From Ashinkailepas kermadecensis (Eukaryota > Arthropoda > Thecostraca > Neolepadidae): a DNA stretch of 64,000 nucleotides. Position numbers and translations under genes: made by a program. The notes under the pieces were generated by a model. It was not told where the DNA came from, did no database searches, and was given only the letters and a program-made list of their open reading frames with translations. The stretch covers positions 616,501 to 680,500 of the forward strand of contig JAOTOM010005105.1 of NCBI GenBank assembly GCA_034440615.1. The letters run 5' to 3'. Below are positions 45,990 through 57,149 of this stretch, piece by piece (position 1 is the first letter of the stretch; every line of letters starts with the position of its first letter).

Positions 45990-48900
45990 TCAACCTTCCC
46001 TGGAATACAGAAAAACAATCCCCCTATTCTTATAATGATTGTCTATGCCGTTTTTAAAGATGTTCAGTGTGTTGCTACTGACAATGGTTCCTGGCAGCTG
46101 GTTCCAGTATTCTACTACCCTGTTGGTGAAGAAAGACTGTCTTAACCTTGTCCTGCTGTGATTAACTTTAATTTTGAATTGATGACCTCTAATTGCATCA
46201 TTTCTGTTAAATTCAAACATTTCCCTGAGATATCCCTGTTCCTGACCATGAACAAATTTAAAAACCTCGATGAGATCTCCTCTCAGCCTTCTATATCTAA
46301 GTGAAAACATGTTCAATTTCTTCAGTCTTTCCTCATATTCCAGGTTGCCTATACCATTAACCATTTTTGTTGCCCTCTTTTGTACTCTCTCTAAAAGCCA
46401 ACAATCTTTCTCATAACTAGGGGACCAAGCTTGGACACAGTATTCCAAATGTGGCCTGACATATGCACAGTAAAGCTTCCTGATGACCTCCTCACTTTTG
46501 TATGACACATTCCTCTGTATTGCCCCAAGCATTCTTAGTGCCTTCTTCCTGGCTTCTTTGGTCTGTTCTGATGCCCCCAATTTTGTGTTCAAAATAACAC
46601 CTAAGTCCTTCTCCTGCTGAGTCACAGATAGTACTTGGCCACCCATCAAGTATGGAGCCTTCATATGCTGCCTACCTACGTGCATGACTTTGCACTTATC
46701 AAAATTAAACTTCATTTGCCATTTTTCGGACCACTTCACTAGCTCGTCTAAGTCTTTCTGCAGCAAAACCTGCTCATTTTGCCCTGTTATTGCCCTAAAG
46801 ATCTTCAAATCATCTGCAAATTTCAAAACCTTACTGCTTAGGCCACATTCAATGCTATTCACATATATAATGAACAATAGTGGCCCCAGTACCGACCCCT
46901 GGGGGACTCCACTAAGAACATTTTGCCATGATGACTTTGTACCATTTAGCATCACTCTCTGCTGTCTATCTGAAAGCCACAACTCTATCCATTTTAGGAT
47001 GCTACCTGCAATACCATGGACCTGAAGCTGCATCATTAACCGTTTATGGGGTACCTTGTCAAAGGCCTTACTAAAGTCAAGATATGCTACATCAACCTGA
47101 TTTCCCTGATCAAATTGTTCTGTAGCAAAATTCAAAAAGTCCAAGAGATTTGTGAGGCACGATCGCCCTTTTCTAAACCCATGTTGAGTATCTTGAATCA
47201 ATTTGTTTCCTTCCAGAAAACTAACTATTCTATCCTTGATAATTGATTCGAGTACCTTGCAGACTAGGGACGTGAGGCTTACTGGCCTATAGTTTTCAAC
47301 TTTCCCTCTTTCTCCTTTCTTGAGAATAGGAACTACATTTGCCCTTTTCCAATCTGTTGGAATTTCATTTTGCGAAACTGATCTACAAAATATTATACTA
47401 AGTGGAATTGCCACTTCCTTTACAGCTTCCCGCAATACCCTAGCATAAATTCCATCGGGTCCTGCTGCCTTGTTTGTCTTTATTTTTCTGATATAATTGA
47501 AAACAATATCACTATCAATGAAATCAACATCGTGTATCTGATCACCTGTCACTGAACTGTGGTTCACGGTTGGCAGATTAGTCACATCCTCCACTGTAAA
47601 CACTGATTTAAACTGCTTGCTCAGCTCCTCAACCATCTCACTATCCTCACTCAATATAGTCCCATTTACATCCAGTGGACCAATTGTGCTTGAAACTTTA
47701 CTTAGCTTGTAGAAACTAAAGAACTTTTTACTGTCCCCATTACAGTTCCTAGCCAAATCCAATTCTTTTGCTCGCTTTGCTGCTCTGATTTTCTGCTTCA
47801 CAGCGTCTCTAGATTTTTTTATACGACCTTAGATTTACGATATTTGAAGCCTCCTTAAATACTCTAAATGCACCTTTCTTAGCCTTAATTGCTTTCATCA
47901 CATCTGGTGTAAGCCATGCTGGCTTTCCTACCCTTCTTTTGCGCCTTTGCTTTTGGGGGACATGTCTAATCTGAATTTCCCTCAAGTAGGATTTGAACTT
48001 TTCCCACATTTCACAGGCATTTAAATCAAAGAATTCTTCTTCCCATTTTATGGCACTTAAAGCCTCTCTCATGCAGGCAAAGTTTGCCCTGTTAAAATTT
48101 GGAATCTTTGCCAAATTATCCTTAATTGTCCCTGATACCTGTGCCTTGAATCTCACTATGTTATGGTCACTTCTTCCCAGAGTTTCTCCTACAGTCAAGT
48201 CTTGAACTAAATCACTTAAATCTGAGAAAACAAGGTCCAAGAATGAGCCCTGCCTGGTTGGTTCCATTACAAACTGGTGTAAGAACAAGTCCTCTTCAAG
48301 GCATTTCCTAAACAGTTTACATGATGGGGAGCCAACACCAACATTTTCATATCCTTTTAGATTAAAGTCACCAAGAATAAGGCATTTCCTCTGAAAGTTT
48401 CTACTGATTTCCTCACAAATCACCTTATCAAGCTCCAGTTGCTGAGAATGTGGCAAGGTTCCTGATCGATACAAAGCTCCTATCCTCAGTTTATTGTTGT
48501 TGCCTTTTCCCACAGCAACATCAAGCCAAATGGACTCCACAGACACATTTTTCACCCCATCTACTACTTTTTGAGAACTGTATAAGCTATTCACATAGAG
48601 CATTACACCACCCCCTTTCACTGCTGGACCCCTATTGCATGAAAACATATTGTATCCCTGGATCTCATAGTCCTGCAAGTTATCCCCAAAATATCCCTCA
48701 CTGACCCATGCCTCAGTAATGCAAACAAAATCTGGTTTCTCCTCAGCAACATAACACTTGAACTCATCAAATTTGGATCGAATGCTCTGAGCATTAAGCA
48801 TCATACACTTAACAAAAGTTCCATGACCATCTTTGGCTTTTTTATGTTGAGTAGCTCTATCATCTCTGGATGAGCCACCACTCTGCCCCCTTGATCTACT

Positions 48901-48993
48901 GCTACCCCTATTTGCTGACTGTGAGGTTCTATTGCCTATGCTGTCACTATTGACATATCCCTGAGATGGCAATGCCAATTCTTCCCTCCCCAC
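45990..48993 (-). pseudogene. LINE ORF2, endonuclease plus reverse transcriptase, one frameshift
   Basis: The first frame (48993-47809) has the AP-endonuclease-like fold: LNAQSIRSKFDEFKC, CITEAWVSEGYFG, ALYRSG, ILGDFNLKG and SDHNIVRF. The second frame (47801-45990, 603 codons) has reverse transcriptase: AGPDGIYARVL, RPVSLTS, HGFRKGRSCLTN, YLDFSKAFDKVPHKRL, GVPQGSVLGPLLFI and the catalytic FADDLK, then the thumb and C-terminal region. They are split only by one extra A in an A run at about 47815-47821; the other copy has tatcaaaaagctag where this has tataaaaaaatctag. Otherwise all key residues look intact, so the break could also be a sequencing error. Confidence 0.92.
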
Positions 48994-49001
48994 CCCATTA
49001 T

Positions 49002-49955
49002 CTAGTTTCCCTGAAGGACATGTTCGTATACTTTGCCTAACACTTGCACCCCCTTCTCAGAGAAGTGCAAGCCATCCCTCTGATAGAGGTCAGATGAGCC
49101 ATAAAACCTGCACCACTTGTCAACAAAAGTCAAACCTAACTCATTGCAAAGCCTACCTACCCTGGCATTGGCTGCCAGTGCCCTAGAGCTCCACTCAGGG
49201 GAGACTCCAGCCCTAGGCAGAATAGCTGTCACAATAACTCTGCTATTGCTTTGCTTCAGGGTGGCCAGAAGGGCCCTGTAGTCCTGCATCAGCTCCTCAC
49301 TCCTAGCAGGACCTATGTTGTTCACTCCTACCTGCACTATAACTGTACTGAACTGGTTTTTGCTGGTGGCCTGTGCAACCACTTGGACCAGGTCTCTAAC
49401 TTTGGCACCAGGCCTGGTGATGCACCTCCTGCCTTTCCGACCTTTACAGAATACCCTATCCAAATGCCGCACACGAGAGTCTCCTACGACTAGCACTTTC
49501 TCCTTGCTGCTATCACTATCACTATCACTATCCTGGGGGCATTCCTCCAATGCCTGGAACCTCTTGGATGTTGTTACTACTCCTGCCTGTTGAACTGCTT
49601 CGCTAGGTTTTTCCCACTCCTACCACCTACCACCTGCCACTCACTGCCCCCTTGCTTAGGCTCACGCCTCCAAATCCTCCACCCCTTGACTTTAAACCAC
49701 TGCCCCTCCTGTGAGCTACTAGACATAATCTGTTCACTAGGAACACTTATCTCTTCAGATCTCCCTGCCACCTCCACAGCAGGGGAAGCTACAGTTACCT
49801 GGTGGCCTGTGACCACCTGGGCATAGGATGCCCCTGCTACAGACTGCCCCTTACGTTCTGGCCTGCCCTTTGAAGCAAGGGGAAGCTTTGAGCTTGGAAA
49901 GCTCTGCCTTAAGGGCCTTAACCTCATCCTCTAGTGCCTGCATCCTGGTGTTAAC
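49002..49955 (-). pseudogene. LINE ORF1, coiled coil plus SGNH esterase, frameshifted
   Basis: The C-terminal part is an SGNH/GDSL-type esterase as in CR1 ORF1: GDSRVRHLDRVF (nucleophile Ser), VQVGVNNIG (Asn), DGLHFSEKG (Asp-His). The N-terminal part from ATG 49955 reads MVNTRMQALEDEVKALKAEL, a short coiled coil. These lie in different frames; shifts fall near 49850-49870 and 49605, giving three pieces. No zinc knuckle was seen. Confidence 0.85.
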
Positions 49956-50524
49956 CATCCTAAAGGCTGCAGCTTATTCTAGATTGAAATTGAAAAATAC
50001 CTTGCTCCAAAATTATTTACCAAATAACAGAGCAGAGCAAAATAACCGACAAAGCTTAGATATATGCTAGTTCCTAACTATGCAGCACTTACAAGGTAAT
50101 CACTGTGCAGAAAGTTGACAGTGGTTTTAAAGAAAGAAGAAATCACTCGCTGAATAACTGCCAAAAATTATATAAGTAGCTGAAAGCACTGACACACTAG
50201 ACAAAGACAGACAGAATGGACAAAATGGCGCTGGGCAGCGTCCCTAGATATAAATATTATAATCAGCTTGCCAGTGTAGTACTCCATGATACCCTCACAA
50301 AGTGACAACCAATTGGAGAGCACTGCAATGTATATATTTGAATTTTTCTCCTCTTTTTTTTTAAATCCAGCCAGTACATGTGCCCTCATAATATGTGAGT
50401 GGCATATTTTTTCCAGGGTTGAAAAAAATGGATTGCTCCTGAATTTTGTATGCAGGACATTATCCTCTGCATTTTCAAAATTAAATGAGACATCCCAAAA
50501 TACCTTCAAGCACAAATCCAACAG

Positions 50525-52400
50525 TAATGTTCCATTAATATTTATTCCTTAACATCACATTTTATGCTGTTACCTAACTCAAAGATTTGCACATTTCAAG
50601 GTATTATTGCAGATGAAGGTAACTTTTGATCCTTCAGATTTTTTTCTTCTAATACAAAGCTTTTTAACATGATTAAGACATGTGACCACTCATTTTCTCT
50701 GTAAATGATTACTTTTAAGTTGGCAAAGAAATACATCAAATCTGGGCAAACATTGTTAGCAAACTTCCAGCCTTGGTCGAAGGTTACAGACGTGTGTGAC
50801 TGCAAATGTTGTGTCTGGAATGAATATGGAATTAAGCCAGAAACATAGGCATTACAATGTGAAAGAGTATATCATTTTATAATTGAGTGCATGAAGTGTT
50901 CAACTTCTTCTTTATTACATCTGTAACACACCAGGTACATATATTTATACTTCATTGGCTATATTCATAGAGTTGAGATTATGATCATGTATTTCTTTGC
51001 CAACTGAAAAGTGATCATTTATGGAGAAAATGAGTGGTCACATAAGCCTGCTTCACAACAGCCAATAAGCACCTGGATGCAATGTCGATGACTTTGTCTA
51101 GTATGAAGGGCATATCATTGAAATATATGTACTTTATCTGTAGACATGAAATGTTCCAGAAGTTTTAACTGTGAAATAATAAATTCAATATTAAACTCAA
51201 TCAACATATTCAAATTGGGGCACTGTTTGAAAAAGCACTCAATTCACAGAAACAACTAGCCAATCTGGCCGAATTTGGCACCATGGCTGGGACGTAGGAG
51301 TTGTCGGATTGAACATAAATTTGCCATTGGATTACCAGCAAATATATAATATTAGGGAGGAAGTGGTAGTATGTATCCTGCAGATTAATATTTTTCCTTT
51401 TACGTATTATTTTATCGCTGTGTATGCATTTTATCGCTGTGTATCACCTGTATTATGAATAAATATTGAAATACATCATTTCCAGATGCTACGATTCCAT
51501 CTTGACGCTCCAAAAAATATTAAATTCACTCCAATTTACAAGCAGGTTGTTTACAGTTGTAATGGCATCCGCTGTACAGCACCATACGAGGCTCCGTTTT
51601 TAAATGTCGCTGTACTCCTACCTGAATAACCCCTACTGTGGGGGAGGGTAATTGATCTTTGTCTTTGAATATCATACTCACAAGAAAGAATAAAGCATGA
51701 ATTGTTTGCAGTATCCAAAAGACCACAACACGTCCAAAATATGCACATCTGAGACAAACTTGTTTGTCGGCTCGCCCGATATATTTTAGCATAAATGATG
51801 TAATCAGAGCACAAATGATGACATCATTTTTTTTAAAAACATGGATTATGTTTCGTCCCATCTATCATAAAGGGCCAATCACTTACTACAGTTCAAGTTG
51901 GCTGGCAATATTGATCAGTGGTTGAGTGGTCGGAAAATTTGGCATTTGAAGACCGCTGAATTCGACAAACAGCTGTTGGCATCAAGTTTACTTCCGAAGT
52001 CAGGCTCGCTTGGTCTGACTTCCAGATTTCCGACTAGATGACATCCCAGGTGTGGATGTAGGTGTACACTTTCAGGGTTTGTGCATAAACAAGCTGTTAC
52101 TAGTCCAAAAACTTGTCATATTAGGTAACTGAACCTACTCTGTTTGTTTATTGATATCATAAATTGGTCCAATCTACAGACTAAAAGCTTTCAGATGAAC
52201 GTAATTATTATGCCCTGACCCCACCATTGGGATGTCATGATGATTACTTCCCACTAGTGCACGCATGAAACTGCCTATTGTCTTAATCATGTTAAAAACA
52301 TTAGAAAAAAAGCTGAAGAATCAAAAGTTACCTTCATCTACAATAATACCTTGAAATATGCAAATCTTTGAGTTAGGTAACAGCACAAAAAGTGATGCTA
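50525..52400. repeat. Inverted-repeat units of the TTAGG palindrome chain, left part
   Basis: 50565-50740 carries the shared arm text gttacctaactcaaagattt and cactcattttctctgtaaat. Part of it recurs inverted at 50985-51045 and part inverted at 52290-52390. An exon-like copy (gtgcatgaagtgttcaactt, then ACACCAG|GTACAT) lies at 50888-50936 on the plus strand. 51060-52280 is otherwise unremarkable. Confidence 0.7.
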
Positions 52401-52640
52401 AGGATTAAAAAGATGAGCCACAGCCTGGGCCATCCATTAAGGTAAGTAGATGTTTGCAGTTAACTTGTAAAATTAGGTTAGGTTAGGTTAGGCTGCATCA
52501 TTTTTTTTGCTTTGGTCATTACTTTATATACTATATATATTATCCAACTCCAAGCTCTTTTTGGCATTATTTTTGGTATAATTGAAGATCAAGGTAAATT
52601 TTGATTCTTTGGATTTTTTTAATACACGTTATTTTAACGT
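52290..52640. repeat. Palindrome around (TTAGG)4
   Basis: Arms 52290-52390 and 52545-52640 are diverged inverted copies (gaagaatcaaaagttacctt against the reverse complement of aaggtaaattttgattcttt). Between them is TTAGG x 4 at 52473-52492. Confidence 0.65.
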
Positions 52641-53220
52641 AAAAATGACGACCACTGATTTTCTCAGCAAATGATTACTTCTCAGTTGGCAAAGAAATAA
52701 ACTATCAAAATCTTCACTACAAATATAGCACATCGCATATAATTATCCGTACCTGGTGTGTCATAGACGTGATAAAGAAGAAGTTCAACACTTCATGCAC
52801 CCGATTTAATACTCTGACATTGAAAACCTTATGTTTCTGCCTTAATTCAACATTTATTTCCGAGAATTCATGCTCCCAAGCCGATGTGTCCACAACGCGA
52901 CCAAGGCCAGAAAATCTGTGTGATGCTGTAGTCGTTAAGGGCAGTGCTGTCCAACACATCCTCGAAGGTTTAGTATGTATACTTACTAAGAGATTATATT
53001 ATGCTAAGATACATTTTATATATTATGCTACATTATCTTAGTCTAGGTTAGATTAGGTTACTTGTGCCTATGATGTCATCAATTGTATAAACTGCCATTG
53101 ACTTAAAAGTAATCATTTGCAGTGAAAATAAGTGAGTGCATCGTCTTCATCACATCAGAAAGCATACTATTACATTTTAAAAATCCAAAAAATCAAAATT
53201 TTACTTGATCTCCAAATTTA
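52570..53220. repeat. Palindrome with TTAGG-like centre near 53045
   Basis: Arms 52570-52700 and 53095-53220 are diverged inverted copies (ttttctcagcaaatgattac against the reverse complement of gtaatcatttgcagtgaaaa). Near the right arm lies gtctaggttagattaggtta. A minus-strand exon-like copy lies at 52960-52755. Confidence 0.65.
52755..52860 (-). pseudogene. Diverged relative of the CxxC exon
   Basis: Encodes KHKVFNVRVLNRVHEVLNFF then FITSMTHQ and a donor CACCAG|GTACGG, aligning with the C-terminal part of the exon at 54001-53885 including the splice position. The CxxC start is not conserved. Confidence 0.4.
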
Positions 53221-53884
53221 CCTTCTTTTTCCCCCAACTGAAAAGTATCACTTGCAGAGGAAATAAGTGGTCACAACATGTTCACCACATTCATAAATAT
53301 TGCATTAGAAAAAGATATTCCAGGAAATCAAAAGTTACCTCAAACTGCAAATGTACCCTTGCTTTATGCAGGCTAAATGTGTGTAAAGCCTATCTTCTGA
53401 ATACCTCCAAGCACAATAACAAAAATAATGCCCCATAGTATCTTCCAAGAATGGCAAACTGATCCCAGTTGTATCATAGGTAGGTAGATAGGTAGGTAGG
53501 GGAAGGGGGTTTTGAACACTTAAGGCATTATGCAACAAATAGCTCTACTGCTGATTATGTATGGCTGAACCAGTAATTGTACCGTTTACTGAACACAAAA
53601 ATGAACAAACTATCCATATTCAAACAGTTCCTTTCAATGGAAATCCTCTAACCACTTGCAAAGATCAGCTTTCAAACATATTTTTGGTATTTTTGTCTTA
53701 AAAGGTGTTTTGGGAATTTTTGGATTTTTGGGGGGAATACCATGTTTATGAAAGTGATTCGGAAGATGCGATCACTCGTTTTCTCTGTAAATGTTTCCTT
53801 CTCGGTGAATCTTAGCGTTAATTTCTATAATGTGCCATATATGCCACACTGCTGTTCTTTGTTCCATAATTTATCCATCCCCAC

Positions 53885-54001
53885 CTGGCACTTCTCAGAC
53901 TTGATTAAAGGGACATTCAACACTTCACTCAGTTGATTCAACACTTTTTCACGTCGAAAATGCTTAATTTCCACCTTTTTGCCACATAGATGACACACCA
54001 T
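53885..54001 (-). CDS. Exon-like copy: CxxC, ZAD-like N-terminal exon (intact)
   Basis: 117 bases from ATG to a possible donor CCAG|GTGGGG. Encodes MVCHLCGKKVEIKHFRREKV then LNQLSEVLNVPLIKSEKCQ. A CxxC near the start and a Cys about 30 residues on recall the zinc-finger-associated domain (ZAD), whose second Cys pair would fall after the splice; this is a guess. The frame also continues past the donor to a stop. It may be a real first exon, a gene fragment carried by the repeat, or chance. Confidence 0.35.
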
Positions 54002-54306
54002 TCCTATTCCACCAGAACACCAAAAAGAAACTAAGCAGACAGCACGGCTCAGGGCCGTGATGTACGGATGATGCCACAATAAATATTACTCTTGTTTTTA
54101 AATTAGAATGTTTATATTAGTTTAGATAACAGTAGATTGTATTACATTAGGTTAGGTTAGGCTAGGTTAGGTTTTCCTAAGTAATTATGAATTATCATAC
54201 TATTTGTTGGAAGTCGTGAGGCAAGACGAGACCGAGCAGAAGCCGACTCCGTGTCCGAGTCCGAGCCGTGCTGTCAGTTTAGTTTTGACATTCTGGTGGA
54301 ATAGTA

Positions 54307-54421
54307 ATGGTGTGTCATCTATGTGGCAAAGAGGCAGAAATTAAGCATTTTCAACATGAAAGTGTTGAATCAACTGCATGAAGTGTTGAATGTCCCTTTA
54401 ATCATGTCTGAGAAGTGCCAG
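54307..54421 (+). pseudogene. Exon-like copy: CxxC exon with 2-bp deletion
   Basis: Inverted partner of 54001-53885. ATG then VCHLCGKEAEIKHFQHE; two A are missing relative to the other copy, so the frame shifts and stops. After the shift the text continues VLNQLHEVLNVPLIMSEKCQ up to CCAG|GTGAGG, a good donor. Confidence 0.45.
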
Positions 54422-54609
54422 GTGAGGATGGATAAATTATGGAACAAAGAACAGCGGTGTGGCATATATGGCGCATTATAGAAATGATCGCTAAGATTAA
54501 CCGAGAAGGAAGCATTTACGGAGAAAACGAATGATCGCATCTTCCGAATCACGTTCATAACATTACATTCGAAAAAATCCAAAAATTCCCAAAACACCTT
54601 TTAAGACAA

Positions 54610-55300
54610 ATTTACCATATTTTTTTGGTAGTGGTGTGCCATATTCTGAACACAAAAATGTTGTTGTGCAGGATTACCTCACTGTAGCTGTTGTGGTAAC
54701 TGGCACAAACTATTAGTAGCCACTGAAAAATGCTGGTGTAATTGCAAACAAATATTTAAAGTCACTTCCTTATGGTTTCTTTAAGCCAACTGCTCTTGGA
54801 AGCCTAAAATGGTGCCTGTGAACTTCACAAGCTCTGCACACAAAGAATGGGTAGAACTATGTGATCAGACCTTCATATTTTGGTAGTTAGTTAGTTACTT
54901 ATTTGGGTTTAAGGGTGCTTAGACCAAATCATATTTTGGTAGTGACAGGTCCATCATTTATGAATACCACCATCTTTTTGATATTTATGTGCTGAACATG
55001 ATGTGGGAGACGTCCAAAGGTAGGTGTTCAGGAAACAGAACGTGTTCAGATACCCCCATCTTCCCCTACCCAGGCAAGAGGAACTTTAACTTACTGAAGT
55101 GTCCGAACGGGCTGTCGACCAATTACACGCCTTAAAACTAGCCTTGATACGAATGAGCACGCGCCAACTGCAGATGCCATTGCTGTAGTAAATGATACTG
55201 ACAAATTACTAAATATTCAGTTCCAGTTAACACAACAACAAAACTCCTTGCACTTCCAATCCTCAGCCCCTCCGACGCAAAACCCTCTACTTTGCTCCTG
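54610..55300. other. No gene recognised; SINE-like core at 54885-54935
   Basis: ttatttgggtttaagggtgc ttagacc matches the core at 45280-45310. Nothing else is recognised. Confidence 0.5.
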
Positions 55301-55307
55301 TCGGTAA

Positions 55308-55676
55308 TCTTCAAGTATTACCCCTCACGCTTTCTTTATATTAACAATGTATCCAAACCATCGTCAGCTGACTGCCAGTCAGCTGTTGGTGACGTCACTC
55401 GAACATACAGAGGGGAGGGTGTGCAGATGCTATTTCACGATGGTGAAAACCTAACCTAACCTAACCTAACACTAACCTAACCTAACCTAACCTAACCTAA
55501 CCTGACCCTTACAAATATTCCTGGGGAGGCCCTTGGAACATTCAGTGCACCCAGCTGCGGGGTGTCGGTACATTTGAGTGACGTCACCAACAGCTGACTG
55601 GCAGTCAGCTGACGATGGCTTGGATACATTGTTGAGATAAAGGAAGTGTGAGGGGTAATACTTGAAGAATACCGCC
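55308..55676. repeat. Palindrome of about 107-bp arms around (CCTAA)n
   Basis: Arms 55308-55416 and 55565-55676 are inverted copies with few mismatches (tcagctgactgccagtcagc; tgacgtcact). The spacer carries (CCTAA) repeats at 55450-55503, about 10 units with one slip. Confidence 0.92.
55450..55503. repeat. Interstitial telomere-like (CCTAA)n
   Basis: About ten CCTAA units with one cctaacacta irregularity. TTAGG/CCTAA is the arthropod telomere motif. It is internal here, not a chromosome end. Confidence 0.95.
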
Positions 55677-55679
55677 CGC

Positions 55680-57145
55680 AAAGTCAACGTTCGACTCGAC
55701 TCGATAGACCTTGCGTTCGACCAGCGCAGGAGCAACATCAGGAGGGTGTCATCCCATCCAAATAACGGCCAAGAAGGCAATGGCGCTTCCATATGTAACA
55801 TATGACGTCTTCGATGTGTTACCAATTCAGAGTTATTTTAACGTGATTGCATGCAGGCGACCATAGGTGGATGTTTTTAGCAACGTATCATCATAAGGAG
55901 CACCCTCAATTACCAATGAAATATTAACATGATACATATTATAATGTGTATAATAGTAAATATTAACATGTGAACCATAAGTTGCGGTAACGTTTCTTGA
56001 AGAAAATGGCACCGATTTAAGGGAAAACAGCACTGCAGCGTTTTCGACGGTGATTCCTGCCATATTTACATTTGTATCGCCTTGGTTTGTACCATAATGA
56101 TTTCTATGTGACATGCATTGCGCACGTTGTTCTTGTCCGTATGTTAGGTGCTGTATACGGCCGTGGTGGAATGGTTCTACCGTTGAATCCTTAGTTAATA
56201 GATCAATACAATTCGTGATGTACACCCTATGCTACTTTTGTTCAGGTGAATACCTTTCCAGAGACCTTATCACCGCTCTAAATGTGAATATTTTCAAGAA
56301 ATGATTTCATCGACACTTCAAGGTTCCAGGATGAAGATGTCCAAGATGTCGATGTTCATTCCATGAACGGAGACATCGTACACGATTGGAAAATTACATG
56401 ATACAGTAGGTATGTCCTGCATAGTAGCAAAAATCCCATGTAATTTCAGTCCGTTATCCGAGGTAATGGTAGGCTTTCCTTGTACTTCCTAATGGTTGGA
56501 CCGGGGGGCGGTCAAGTTGTTCCGAGCCTGTGACGTGGCCAAATGCGATACTCGGCAGCACCTTGCGCGCATCTCAAGCCAAAACGGCCAATATTTGCCA
56601 CGGCTTTACGCAGGCAATTTGTATTGTATATAGGCAAATTTGACATCATGCGAATGCCTGAAGAATTCTACATACGAATCCAGATCATTTTTACTTGCAT
56701 CGCCTCAAAAAAGTATGTTTCCTTGCCGGTAAACGAGGACACTACACAAAACCGGCCGGCCGACTCCCGGAGGGCGGGGCCTAGAGTCGTTGCCATGACG
56801 ACCGGCTGGCGCTCAAGGCCAGTCGTGCGCCGAGCCTCGACAGAAAAGGAAGCTGCTGTTAAATGAAATTGCCAGGAATCTGCTAGATTTGGAATATTCT
56901 ACTATAGGATTCCATAATCTGCCAGATGTCCACCACATTCTAGTAGAATATCGCATATTCTAGCTGTGACGTCACCAATGCACAGTATATACTAGATCTA
57001 AGAATATACTAAACTTGGGTGTACCCGTTCTTTAATATAGTCTGGATTGGACAGTTGATATATCCAGGCCCCATGCCTTCCTGCGTGTCGCCTCGAATGG
57101 TACAAATGACGTCATCTGCGGTCATAAAGTCATAAAGTGGTGAGG
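55680..57145. other. No gene recognised
   Basis: Unique sequence. At 56885-56990 there are several ctagaatatt/gaatatactag-like inverted phrases. Short frames only. Confidence 0.45.
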
Positions 57146-57149
57146 CTTA

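Larger units (their letters stand above)
45911..50230 (-). mobile_element. CR1-type LINE, nearly complete
   Basis: Non-LTR retrotransposon of the CR1/L2 group, about 4.3 kb. ORF1 (49955-49002) has a coiled-coil N end and an SGNH esterase; ORF2 (48993-45990) has an endonuclease and reverse transcriptase. The 3' end carries a tandem duplication of about 70 bp (45911-46050). The 5' end is taken at about 50230, where similarity to element-like UTR fades; this is approximate. Defects: frameshifts in ORF1 and one extra A in ORF2. The decayed copy at 23255-26590 is a close relative. Confidence 0.93.
53690..54605. repeat. Palindrome of about 330-bp arms around TTAGG repeats
   Basis: Arms 53690-54030 and 54285-54605 are close inverted copies, sharing cataatttatccatcc, gccacatagatgacacacca and ggtgttttgggaatttttgg. 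The 255-bp spacer holds ttaggttaggttaggctagg at 54147-54173. Each arm carries one copy of the CxxC exon described separately. Confidence 0.88.

Noticed and set aside
55450..55503. Chromosome end
   Set aside because: The CCTAA run is short and flanked on both sides by unique and inverted sequence, so it is interstitial.
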